Source: CATQHL01 sp965242895
GTDB taxonomy: Bacteria > Actinomycetota > Acidimicrobiia > Acidimicrobiales > CATQHL01
Reading direction: 5' to 3'
NCBI GenBank assembly: GCA_965242895.1
Contig: OZ251507.1
Location: 2,232,001 to 2,296,000 of the forward strand
DNA length: 64,000 bases
Shown here: positions 57,999 to 64,000 of the stretch, piece after piece
Layout of the letters: every line of letters begins with the position of its first letter
Position numbering within the stretch: the first letter of the stretch is position 1
Made by a program: the position numbers and the translations under genes
The notes under the pieces: model-generated
What the model was told of the DNA's origin: nothing
Databases searched by the model: none
The model's input: only the letters and a program-made list of their open reading frames with translations

Positions 57999-58168
57999 TG
58001 GTCATCTGCCTAATCGGGATAGTCGGTTCGCTCATCGCAATAATGGCCGACCGCCGGTCGGGGATCCAATACAGGACGGCGACGAATGACACGACTAGCT
58101 GTATCCGAAAGGGTCATCCTGACGCTCGCCGGCATCGTCTGCGACCGACTAGACAGGAGCAAAGATGA
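57998..58168 (+). CDS. Small membrane peptide
   Basis: ATG 57998 overlaps the preceding stop (TAATG). The 56-residue product starts with a hydrophobic stretch (MVICLIGIVGSLIAIMADRR) and ends in Arg-rich sequence, with its stop overlapping the next ATG. An alternative frame from ATG 58085 (MTRLAVSERVILTLAGIVCD) covers the same DNA. Confidence 0.35.
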   Translation: MVICLIGIVGSLIAIMADRRSGIQYRTATNDTTSCIRKGHPDARRHRLRPTRQEQR

Positions 58169-58473
58169 CTGACGATATGACCCCTGACGACCTCCTCAAA
58201 GACATTGCAGGGAATCTCGAGCGACTAGTCAGCGAAGACGGGTACCTGGCCAACATCAGCATCAGCCTCAGACGCATAGCGGACGCGCTCGGAGCGGAGG
58301 GCGGCGATCCCGAAATAGACCACGACAGCGGCCACATCAAACAACTCACGCAGGTCGCCGAAGAACTCGTCAAGCAACTAAACAGCGTCATCCAACCCGC
58401 TCAAGGTAAGAGTTTCGTATCCCCCTCAATGCCCGCAGCTATCCGAACCACGCACATAAAAAAGCAACAATGA
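58165..58473 (+). CDS. Small acidic helical protein
   Basis: The 102-residue product starts at ATG 58165 after AGGAGCAAAG. It is acidic and helical (MTDDMTPDDLLKDIAGNLER; SISLRRIADALGAEGG; IKQLTQVAEELVKQLNSVIQ), with heptad-like spacing that could form a coiled coil. A basic tail ends in IKKQQ. No signal peptide or known domain is seen. It is part of the chain of overlapping small genes. Confidence 0.5.
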   Translation: MTDDMTPDDLLKDIAGNLERLVSEDGYLANISISLRRIADALGAEGGDPEIDHDSGHIKQLTQVAEELVKQLNSVIQPAQGKSFVSPSMPAAIRTTHIKKQQ

Positions 58474-58482
58474 GATCGACTA

Positions 58483-58665
58483 ATGACTCGACTAGCCCTA
58501 GTCGCAATACTCATCCTGGCTCACAGCGTGCGACTGGTTCAGTATGGAAGACCAAGCATTTGTAGAGACAGCAGGGCCACCCTCAGAGGCTGTTCATGCC
58601 CCCAGCGGGCGTTACAGCAACGACTAGCACCAGAACCGCGGGGGCGGATTATTCGGAACCCCTAG
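58483..58665 (+). CDS. Short ORF with MTRLA-type start, possibly decayed lipoprotein
   Basis: ATG 58483 begins MTRLALVAILILAHSVRLVQ. It shares the ATGACxCGACTAGC start seen in the lipoprotein at 62605 but lacks the lipobox Cys and continues in poor, Arg-rich sequence. It may be a broken copy. Confidence 0.3.
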   Translation: MTRLALVAILILAHSVRLVQYGRPSICRDSRATLRGCSCPQRALQQRLAPEPRGRIIRNP

Positions 58666-58733
58666 AAGCGTTCGGGCTCGCTGTTAAATACCGCCTGTTT
58701 TCTGGGGCGGCTATCGGGCGGAAGCGAAACTAG

Positions 58734-59066
58734 TTAGGGTAAGATTTCTTGTCGGTCGGCGGGGTCTTCTAACTCTTCGAGTCGTTCGACAGCTTTTCGT
58801 GCCTTCCAGTAGGGATCGTGAATTTTGTTGAATTCTTCTTCTGCTTTGGGGCAATTTTCAACGCGGGCGTAGGCTTTAGCGTCGATCAGGGCTTGGCGAG
58901 CGGCGTCGTAGTGCTTGCGGGCGTCGCGGTAGGCATCACGGCCAGGCGTTGAGTGAGGCGGCCGTTCGTCTAGCGGGTTGTCGACGTACGGCACTAATTT
59001 GTTGTGCAGTTCTTGAAGTTGGGGATCGATGTCTTTGATCTTCTGTTTAATCTCGTCTAAGAACAT
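58734..59066 (-). CDS. Coiled-coil protein, the only minus-strand gene of the array
   Basis: The 110-residue product starts MFLDEIKQKIKDIDPQLQEL and is almost wholly helical and charged (RDARKHYDAARQALIDAKAY; RKAVERLEELEDPADRQEIL). Two helical hairpins separated by a Pro-rich loop (NPLDERPPHSTPG) are likely. Codon use is less GC-biased than in the neighbours, and its orientation is opposite, which suggests separate acquisition. The ATG has GGAAAGCAAATG-type spacing upstream. Function unknown. Confidence 0.55.
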   Translation of the reverse strand: MFLDEIKQKIKDIDPQLQELHNKLVPYVDNPLDERPPHSTPGRDAYRDARKHYDAARQALIDAKAYARVENCPKAEEEFNKIHDPYWKARKAVERLEELEDPADRQEILP

Positions 59067-59224
59067 TTGCTTTCCATTCTGTCGCTGTCCGGTTGTCCCT
59101 ATCGGATATTAGCGGCTCGGTGATGAGGGTGGAGCGCACTCTGGGGTGGGCTTCTCTAGGGCGCGGTGAATTCCGGCGTCGGCGGGGATGAGTTGGTGGA
59201 GTGACCTTCTGCAGCGGCCCTGTG

Positions 59225-59375
59225 TTCTCGGCGTCGTGCGTCGGCGTCATCCTGGAAGGCACCTGGACATTCCCAGCGAGCCGATTCCCGCCGGGGCGGC
59301 GATGAACGCCCCCAGCGTCGTGGATTACTCAGTCCCTGCAACCGATCACAACAATCTCCCCTAGCCAGAAAATAA
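59225..59375 (+). pseudogene. Second decayed copy of the small membrane protein gene
   Basis: GGCGTCATCCTGGAAGGCAC, CCCAGCGTCGTGGATTACTC and CCCTGCAACCG match 63391-63500 but lack the start and the transmembrane part. Confidence 0.55.
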
Positions 59376-59485
59376 CAAGTAGGCTGAATCTTCCGCGAAC
59401 GGCGGGGGGGCTCACCGATTCCCCTCTTTCCGTCTGAGTGCAGGGGGCGGCCGCAAACGCCTGTGTAACCCATTAACAACAACCG
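59375..59485 (+). ncRNA. Recurring intergenic element, copy 5 (degenerate first hairpin)
   Basis: Sequence around CGCGAACGGCGGGGGG and TCTGAGTGCAGGGGGCGGCC matches the other elements; the first stem is weaker. It ends before the leader of methyltransferase 2. Confidence 0.4.
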
Positions 59486-59530
59486 AACACCGGCGATTTC
59501 GTACCCCGCCGGCGACCCCAAAGGGACTAA

Positions 59531-60856
59531 ATGGGAACGACCGCCAACTGGACGAACCAAACAATCTTCACCGGCGACAACCTAGACATCCTTCGAGGGA
59601 TGAACTCAGAGTGCGTCGACCTCATTTATCTCGATCCCCCGTTCAATTCCAACGCCAACTACGCCACACCAATAGGGTCGCAGGCCGCCATCGCAGCGTT
59701 CAAAGACACCTGGGGGCTCTCGGATTTAGACAGCGCGTGGTGCATCCTCATCCGCAAACAGCACCCAGGTCTCTACGACCTGCTAATGGCCGTCCGCACC
59801 ATTCACGGCGACTCAATGATGAGCTATCTCATCTATATGACCCCCAGACTGATGGAAATGAGGCGGGTGCTCAAACCTGCAGGGAGCATCTATCTGCACT
59901 GCGACCCCACAGCGTCTCACTATTTGAAACTCATTATGGACGCTGTTTACGGAAGGGTGAACTACCGGAACGAGATCGTCTGGTGCTACTCGGGCGGTGG
60001 CATTCCCCGCAAAGATTTCCCCCGCAAACACGATGTCATACTGCGCTACGGCGGCGCCGCCCGCACATTCAATGTGGAGCGTAAACCCTACAAAGAGAAC
60101 ACGCAGCAGGTCGGCAAACACAGCACCTTAAGCGGCGGTGCTGATATTGACCTAAAAAGAGGAACGCCGGTAACCGACTGGTGGATCGATATCAAGACCG
60201 TCACCGGGTGGAGTTCGGAAAAAGTCGGCTACCCGACGCAGAAGCCGCTAGCACTCCTCGAGCGCATCATCAAAGCGTCAAGCAACAAGGGCGACATCGT
60301 GCTAGATCCGTTCTGCGGATGCGCCACCACCTGCGTCGCCGCTGAGCGTTCAGAGCGCCAGTGGGTGGGGATAGATATCTCATCGTTAGCCGCTGACCTC
60401 GTCCGGTCACGTCTCAGAGATGAACTCGGGATGTTCTACCAAGGAGCGCACCGCAGCGACATCCCCCGGCGAACCGACCTAGGCGACATCCCCAGATACG
60501 ACTCACCGGCCAACAAGAAACTCCTATACGGGGAGCAGGCGGGGGACTGCCTAGGGTGCGGGGAGCATTTCCCTCTCCGCAATTTCACCATCGACCACAT
60601 CATTCCCCAGTCGAAAGGCGGAACAGACCATCTCAACAATCTCCAACTACTCTGCGGAGCGTGCAACAGTACTAAGGGCACAGAAACGCAAGAAGTGCTG
60701 TTAATCCGCCTACTCGACAAGGGATACAGGCCCCCGCAGCGCACGAGCAGGTCGCCTGACATTGTGTTGGGGATTCCGACTCCCCCCCCCCCCCCCCCCC
60801 CCCCCCCCCCACCACCACCAACAGGAGCGAACGAGAACTTGTCATCCGAGGACTAG
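59531..60856 (+). CDS. DNA methyltransferase-HNH fusion 2, tail out of frame at 29 C
   Basis: Motifs are as in fusion 1: DLIYLDPPFNSNANY, VLDPFCGCATTCVAA and the HNH zinc motif CLGCGEHFPLRNFTIDHIIP with CGACNSTKG. The first about 150 residues and the region after about 230 are nearly identical to fusion 1. The middle (RKDFPRKHDVILRYGGAART to KTVTGWSSEKVGYPTQKP) is replaced, so sequence specificity should differ. The protein ends at TAG 60854-60856 soon after a run of 29 C (60782-60810). With 27 or 30 C the frame would continue RSERELVIRGLERISAYLRS to a stop at about 61146, giving the same coiled-coil tail as fusion 1. The catalytic domains are complete in either state. Confidence 0.8.
   Translation: MGTTANWTNQTIFTGDNLDILRGMNSECVDLIYLDPPFNSNANYATPIGSQAAIAAFKDTWGLSDLDSAWCILIRKQHPGLYDLLMAVRTIHGDSMMSYLIYMTPRLMEMRRVLKPAGSIYLHCDPTASHYLKLIMDAVYGRVNYRNEIVWCYSGGGIPRKDFPRKHDVILRYGGAARTFNVERKPYKENTQQVGKHSTLSGGADIDLKRGTPVTDWWIDIKTVTGWSSEKVGYPTQKPLALLERIIKASSNKGDIVLDPFCGCATTCVAAERSERQWVGIDISSLAADLVRSRLRDELGMFYQGAHRSDIPRRTDLGDIPRYDSPANKKLLYGEQAGDCLGCGEHFPLRNFTIDHIIPQSKGGTDHLNNLQLLCGACNSTKGTETQEVLLIRLLDKGYRPPQRTSRSPDIVLGIPTPPPPPPPPPPPPPTGANENLSSED
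60782..60810 (+). repeat. Poly(C) tract, 29 C, in methyltransferase 2
   Basis: This is the longest homopolymer in the window, followed by four ACC-type triplets. Length modulo three decides between a short end and the coiled-coil tail. Confidence 0.85.
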
Positions 60857-61146
60857 AGCGCATCAGTGCATATCTTCGCAGCATCATCGACTGGCTAGAT
60901 GCCATCGAACGAAACACGACGGCCAACAAACAAGAGCAAGAGCAATATGTTGAAGGGGTCGGCGGGGACACGGACGCCCGGCAGGAAAGGCTGAAGCGCT
61001 GCGCCCCCGACAGCAAGGGTATTGATTTAGCTGCCGCAAGTTTACTCCACCCTGCTGGCGGCGCAGGCCATACTCCCTGCGTTCGGACACCGCTCCAGCG
61101 CCCAGGTGCGTCGGCGGGGGGCGCTCCGCACCTGGGGGATCTCTAG

Positions 61147-61400
61147 TGCCCAGGTCGTGTGCAGCGGCCTACTGCACTAATGCGCCTTGCCGACCTCTCG
61201 GCTATCACAGACGAAATCTAGGGCGTCTGGCAGCACCTAACGGAGGAGGACTAGGATGCCGGCCACATAGTCGACCACCTAATGAGCGCCGCCGAAGAAT
61301 GCCTGTCGCCACGCTCCCCGCAGGGTTACCGTGAGATCTGAGCTGAACCCGATGGTGTAGGCTGGCGGGCGGACGATTGTTTGGATGGCATAGTCGACGG
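61147..61400 (+). pseudogene. Remnants duplicated from the 3' region of methyltransferase 1
   Basis: The DNA repeats 52330-52480, including ATGCGCCTTGCCGACCTCTC and ACAGACGAAATCT, with stops in each frame. It contains a scrap of the small gene seen intact at 63029 (GCCGCCGAAGAATGCCTGTCG). The rest of the gap to 61554 shows no gene. Confidence 0.55.
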
Positions 61401-61554
61401 CCCCCACTGGCCATTTCTACGGGAGTGCAGAGGCATTCCCAGCGGTTACTCGTCCGGTGGCGGACATTAGGAGCATTCCAACTTTGCTCCGCGCTCGTAG
61501 AGCCCACAATGTGCACGGCCTGACTAGCAGGCACAGACCACACAGGAGACTTAT

Positions 61555-62052
61555 ATGACCGAAACCACAGACCTTTACACGATCATCGACTTCCGAGGCC
61601 AGAAGGTCGCCGTCGAGGTAGAAGATAATTCCGACGGCAGCACGACCATAACAGGAGCAGACAAGCCGCTCGTAGGCGATTATTCCATGTCCTCAGACGG
61701 AGTGCCCACTCTCGACCTGCAGGTGCTACTAGACACCTGCCGAGACCGCAGAGGATTAGACCATCGGCTGGGAGTTCTGCCGTGTCTTGATTTCACTGAT
61801 CACATCGGCGTGAGTTGGCGGGTGAGCGCCTACCGGATGAATGACGCCCGTCTAGCGGTCAATCGCAACGCCCGAGACTTTCTGGAGCGTTCTTGGTCTT
61901 ACATCAATCCCGGCTGGTATTGGATTGAATACTCAGACACGCAGCTATTGGTGAGCGACGCCATCCTCCGGTGGGTGCATTCTCTATCCCCCCGCTGCCT
62001 AGCATCGGTCGAGGATTACCTGCGAGAAATAGCGACACCACGGGTGGCGTAG
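61555..62052 (+). CDS. Hypothetical protein, relative of the gene at 57301
   Basis: ATG 61555 follows AGGAGACTTAT. The 165-residue product starts MTETTDLYTIIDFRGQKVAV and has GVSWRVSAYRMNDARLAVNR, an aromatic patch (INPGWYWIEYSDTQLL), and the C-terminal LRWVHSLSPRCLASVEDYLR shared with the protein at 57301-57873. It also resembles the first lines of the protein at 56258 (GxPxLxLxxL near residue 45). No signal peptide or known fold is recognised. It is probably cytoplasmic. Function unknown. Confidence 0.55.
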   Translation: MTETTDLYTIIDFRGQKVAVEVEDNSDGSTTITGADKPLVGDYSMSSDGVPTLDLQVLLDTCRDRRGLDHRLGVLPCLDFTDHIGVSWRVSAYRMNDARLAVNRNARDFLERSWSYINPGWYWIEYSDTQLLVSDAILRWVHSLSPRCLASVEDYLREIATPRVA

Positions 62053-62289
62053 TCGTGATCGCCCCGCTGGTGATCACGACCGGGGGAGTCGAGTGGACTA
62101 TCACCACCGCCCCCCAACACAAATAGGCAGCGCACCACACGACCGCACGGCCGGAAGCACGGACGACCGGAAGTCCGTCGTCGCACTAGCGCACTCGAAC
62201 GCACGCACTAGTGCACTGTGCAAGATCGCACGGCCGGAAGGCCGGAAGGCCGCAGAGGAATTAGAGAATTACTAAAAGCACAAGAACAC

Positions 62290-62607
62290 GCTCGAATGCT
62301 GCAACAGCATCACTAAGAGAAGCTGCCAATGGTGCAGCACCGACGTCAGTCCACTAGCTGCCAAACTCATAGCCTCTCGCCTAGACGCCGAGCTCGAGAT
62401 GCCCCATGAGGGAGCGCACCGCCCCAAAATTCTGCAGAGCACCGTCTCGGCGACATCCCCCGGTACGACTTTCCCACCAACAAGACTCGCCTCTACGGGA
62501 ACAGAGTGGCGACTGCCTAGGCTGTGGCGAGCATTTCCCTTCCGCAACATCTTCAACCGGCTAGACGCCATCGAACGCAACACCAACAAACAGGAACCCG
62601 ACCAATG
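62290..62607 (+). pseudogene. Remnant of a third methyltransferase-HNH gene
   Basis: In shifting frames the DNA encodes SPLAAKLIASRLDAELEMPH, then the GDIPRYDFPTNKTRLYG stretch, then a deleted HNH region and NRLDAIERNTNKQEPDQ. These correspond to separate parts of the two intact genes. Stops and deletions exclude function. The 62053-62290 gap before it holds short GGCCGGAAG-type repeats. Confidence 0.65.
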
Positions 62608-62997
62608 ATCCGACTAGCCGCCCTAGCCGCAATACTCGCACTAACGCTGATGGCGTGCTCCCCCGCCCCTGCGCCTCAGATCACCCAGACTGCGCCTACG
62701 CCTCAGTTTGACTACTACAACGACTGGGAGGAATTCCTCGCTGAGGCCAGGGAGGGCACCGTGAACTGGTGCTTGCTCACCTACGACAGCTACAACATAG
62801 AACCCAGGGACAACGAAGCCTTCACTGAGTGCGTGAATACGGCCTTGCGCATAGAGGACTGCGGGCTCATTACCGGAGCTATAGAGGGCAGAAAGTTCGA
62901 CGAGTGCCTAGCCTGGCCTCGATCGCAGCGCACCAGAGCCTACGACGCTTACGAGCGCCGCAGGTGGGCGGAGATAACGGGCGAGAGTGCGCCGTAA
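62605..62997 (+). CDS. Small lipoprotein
   Basis: ATG 62605, overlapping the stop of the methyltransferase remnant (ATGA), gives a 130-residue product with a lipobox (LAAILALTLMAC). A Pro/Thr-rich tether follows, then a domain with four Cys (NWCLLTYDS; FTECVNTALRIEDCGL; FDECLAWPR) suited to two disulfides. The final part is Arg-rich and helical. It should be anchored outside the membrane. Its DNA start ATGATCCGACTAGCCG is shared with other small genes of the array. No family is recognised. Confidence 0.6.
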   Translation: MIRLAALAAILALTLMACSPAPAPQITQTAPTPQFDYYNDWEEFLAEAREGTVNWCLLTYDSYNIEPRDNEAFTECVNTALRIEDCGLITGAIEGRKFDECLAWPRSQRTRAYDAYERRRWAEITGESAP

Positions 62998-63028
62998 CAC
63001 ATTCCGCCGTGACCACACTGAGCGTCGA

Positions 63029-63121
63029 ATGAGCGAAGCCGTGGACGACGCCGTGGTGGACGAACTAATGGCCGCCGCCGAAGAATGCCTATCGCAACAC
63101 TCGCCGCAGGTGCTAGTATGA
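63029..63121 (+). CDS. Possible 30-residue peptide, intact form of a repeated remnant
   Basis: MSEAVDDAVVDELMAAAEEC with a short tail ends at TGA 63119-63121. Broken versions occur near 52450 and 61290, so the frame has been copied with its surroundings. A hairpin terminator follows closely. Confidence 0.35.
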   Translation: MSEAVDDAVVDELMAAAEECLSQHSPQVLV

Positions 63122-63147
63122 GAACAGAGCGCCGCGCAAAGAGCAAA

Positions 63148-63190
63148 CGCCCGCCGGACAAAGGCAGAAGGAAACTCCGGCGGGCGCTTA
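63148..63190 (+). terminator. Hairpin terminator-like structure
   Basis: CGCCCGCCGGA (63148-63158) pairs perfectly with TCCGGCGGGCG (63176-63186), followed by CTTACC. The T run is short, so it may be a weak or bidirectional terminator. Confidence 0.5.
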
Positions 63191-63275
63191 CCACCCGATA
63201 TTCTACAGGTCGATCGACCCCGAATTAAGGCGAAAATGTCACCCTCCACAACGGCCACGATCATCCTTAGCGGCG

Positions 63276-63557
63276 ATGGCTAAGCACCCCGTGACACATT
63301 CCCCTAAGCGTCGGGCTAGACGTCGGGCGAGGATCATCCGGTGGAGCATTATCGGCTTTCTGATGCTCGCACTGGGCGCCGGCGTCGCCGTCGGCGTCAT
63401 CTTGGAAGGCACCCCCGACACCCCCAGCGGGCCGAGACCCACTGGTGCGGCGACGAACGACCCCAGCGTCGTGGAATACTCAGTCCCCGCAACCGTGCAC
63501 TACAACCTCCCCAGCGGCGAGGGCGACCCCGGCGACCCCGTCCCCGTGGAGCGCTAA
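63276..63557 (+). CDS. Small single-pass membrane protein
   Basis: The 93-residue product starts MAKHPVTHSPKRRARRRARI, a strongly basic cytoplasmic end. One transmembrane segment follows (IIGFLMLALGAGVAVGVILE), then an outer Pro/Gly/Asp-rich part of about 45 residues. It is the intact version of two decayed copies at 56845-57065 and 59225-59375. The initiation codon has GGCGATGG upstream, a weak ribosome site. No family is known; it may belong to the pilin or surface functions of the array. Confidence 0.5.
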   Translation: MAKHPVTHSPKRRARRRARIIRWSIIGFLMLALGAGVAVGVILEGTPDTPSGPRPTGAATNDPSVVEYSVPATVHYNLPSGEGDPGDPVPVER

Positions 63558-63611
63558 GCGCAAGGACAGCTGCAAGCGCCCTGTGCGCTTCAGCCCTCAG
63601 CAGGGGCAGGG

Positions 63612-63722
63612 GAATACAAGTAGGCTCTGAAGCCCCGCGAGTTGCTAGGGGGGTCACCAGCCCCCCCTTTCCGTCCGAGCGCAGAGGTCGGCGCCAAGTG
63701 TCTGCCCCCCCCCCCCCATTAA
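63612..63722 (+). ncRNA. Recurring intergenic element, copy 6, ending in a 13-C run
   Basis: CCCGCGAGTTGCTAGGGGGG, TCACCAGCCCCCC and CCGTCCGAGCGCAGAGG match the other elements. At the place where they read TGCACACCCC there are 13 C (63705-63717), five bases before the next start codon. Confidence 0.45.
63705..63717 (+). repeat. Poly(C) tract, 13 C, upstream of a lipoprotein gene
   Basis: It lies in the ribosome-site region of the gene at 63723, so its length could tune translation rather than set a frame. Confidence 0.8.
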
Positions 63723-63986
63723 ATGCCCCGACTAGCTGTAACCCTGATGCTTACCCTGACGCTCACGCTCGCATCGTGCGGGCAACTGCGGGAAACATTC
63801 GGAGGCGTGGACGTGGATGCACGAATGAGAGCCGCAGTCTCAGCGTGCGAAGGCAACCTCCACTGCATCGAAGCCGCAGAATACGCGGGCAGAGCGTGCC
63901 GGCAGCATCAGAACTCAGAGCGCAGGTTCTTGGACTGCATCGCGCTGAAAATAACAGACCACCTAATCCTAAACCTGCACCCGTGA
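63723..63986 (+). CDS. Small Cys-rich lipoprotein
   Basis: ATG 63723 gives an 87-residue product with a lipobox (MLTLTLTLASC) directly after a short basic start. The mature part has four Cys (VSACEGNLHCIEAAEY; GRACRQHQ; LDCIALK) that could form two disulfides. The DNA start ATGCCCCGACTAGCTGT is the array-specific form. No Shine-Dalgarno is visible; instead a run of 13 C lies five bases before the ATG. It is related in design, though not clearly in sequence, to the lipoprotein at 62605. Function unknown. Confidence 0.55.
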   Translation: MPRLAVTLMLTLTLTLASCGQLRETFGGVDVDARMRAAVSACEGNLHCIEAAEYAGRACRQHQNSERRFLDCIALKITDHLILNLHP

Positions 63987-64000
63987 ACGGCAACGCGCCC

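Noticed and set aside
47410..63990. Integron cassette array
   Set aside because: Small same-strand genes with palindromic spacers suggest it, but no integrase is in the window and I cannot identify paired attC core sites; kept only as one option for the hairpin element.
1..64000. tRNA, rRNA, transposase or integrase genes
   Set aside because: I looked for cloverleaf-like segments, rRNA signatures and DDE or tyrosine-recombinase motifs and saw none that I could support by eye.

Overview
The window is high-GC DNA with many GTG and TTG starts, IclR control, class III CoA-transferases and lipoprotein ABC transport. This fits an actinobacterium, perhaps a marine or host-associated member of the Acidimicrobiia. 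That placement is inferred from gene style only; no rRNA or marker gene is present. No tRNA, rRNA, CRISPR array or transposase was seen.

The layout has three parts. (1) About 1-12.1 kb is a surface and accessory flank. It holds a PAPS-reductase-like gene cut by the window edge, a giant secreted fibronectin-III/metallopeptidase gene whose signal peptide is separated from the rest by a run of 16 G, and two tandemly duplicated RCC1-repeat lipoproteins. It ends in a decayed ImmA/IrrE gene and a proline-rich repeat zone. (2) About 12.15-47.2 kb is a dense catabolic island of translationally coupled genes. (3) About 47.4-64 kb is an array of repeated small genes, nearly all on the + strand. It has four type IV pilin-like paralogs, each with a poly(C) tract directly after the start codon, two DNA methyltransferase-HNH fusions with poly(C) tracts, small lipoproteins, zinc-ribbon proteins and many decayed copies, separated by a recurring hairpin element.

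The catabolic island contains, close together, homologs by eye of nearly every step of the plant chlorophyll breakdown route. These are a NYC1/NOL-type short-chain reductase, a chlorophyllase-like hydrolase, a pheophorbide-a-oxygenase-like Rieske oxygenase flanked by two red-chlorophyll-catabolite-reductase-like proteins, and a methylesterase-like hydrolase. A set of lipocalin-like proteins lies beside them. Around these are genes suited to imide, maleamate and branched dicarboxylate breakdown: hydantoinase A and B, a cyclase or amidohydrolase, a nitrilase, an isochorismatase-family amidase, a maleate-isomerase-family protein, a flavin monooxygenase, MmgE/PrpD, CitE, two CoA-transferases and an acyl-CoA dehydrogenase. 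A fused branched-chain-type ABC importer is also present. A GGAAC-N3-GTTCC palindrome (one copy imperfect) precedes four transcription units and probably defines an IclR regulon. The proposal is a bacterial tetrapyrrole (chlorophyll or bilin) catabolic system. The individual families are moderately to well supported; the pathway is inference.

The two flanks are marked by nine G or C runs of 12-29 bases, while the catabolic core has none. As assembled, one of the four pilins is in frame (13 C) and three are out of frame (12, 14, 12 C), and the giant surface protein is out of frame. This is the pattern expected of phase variation, with the caution that homopolymer lengths are error-prone in assemblies. 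Tandem duplications of start codons, ribosome sites or gene ends recur at gene junctions throughout the window.
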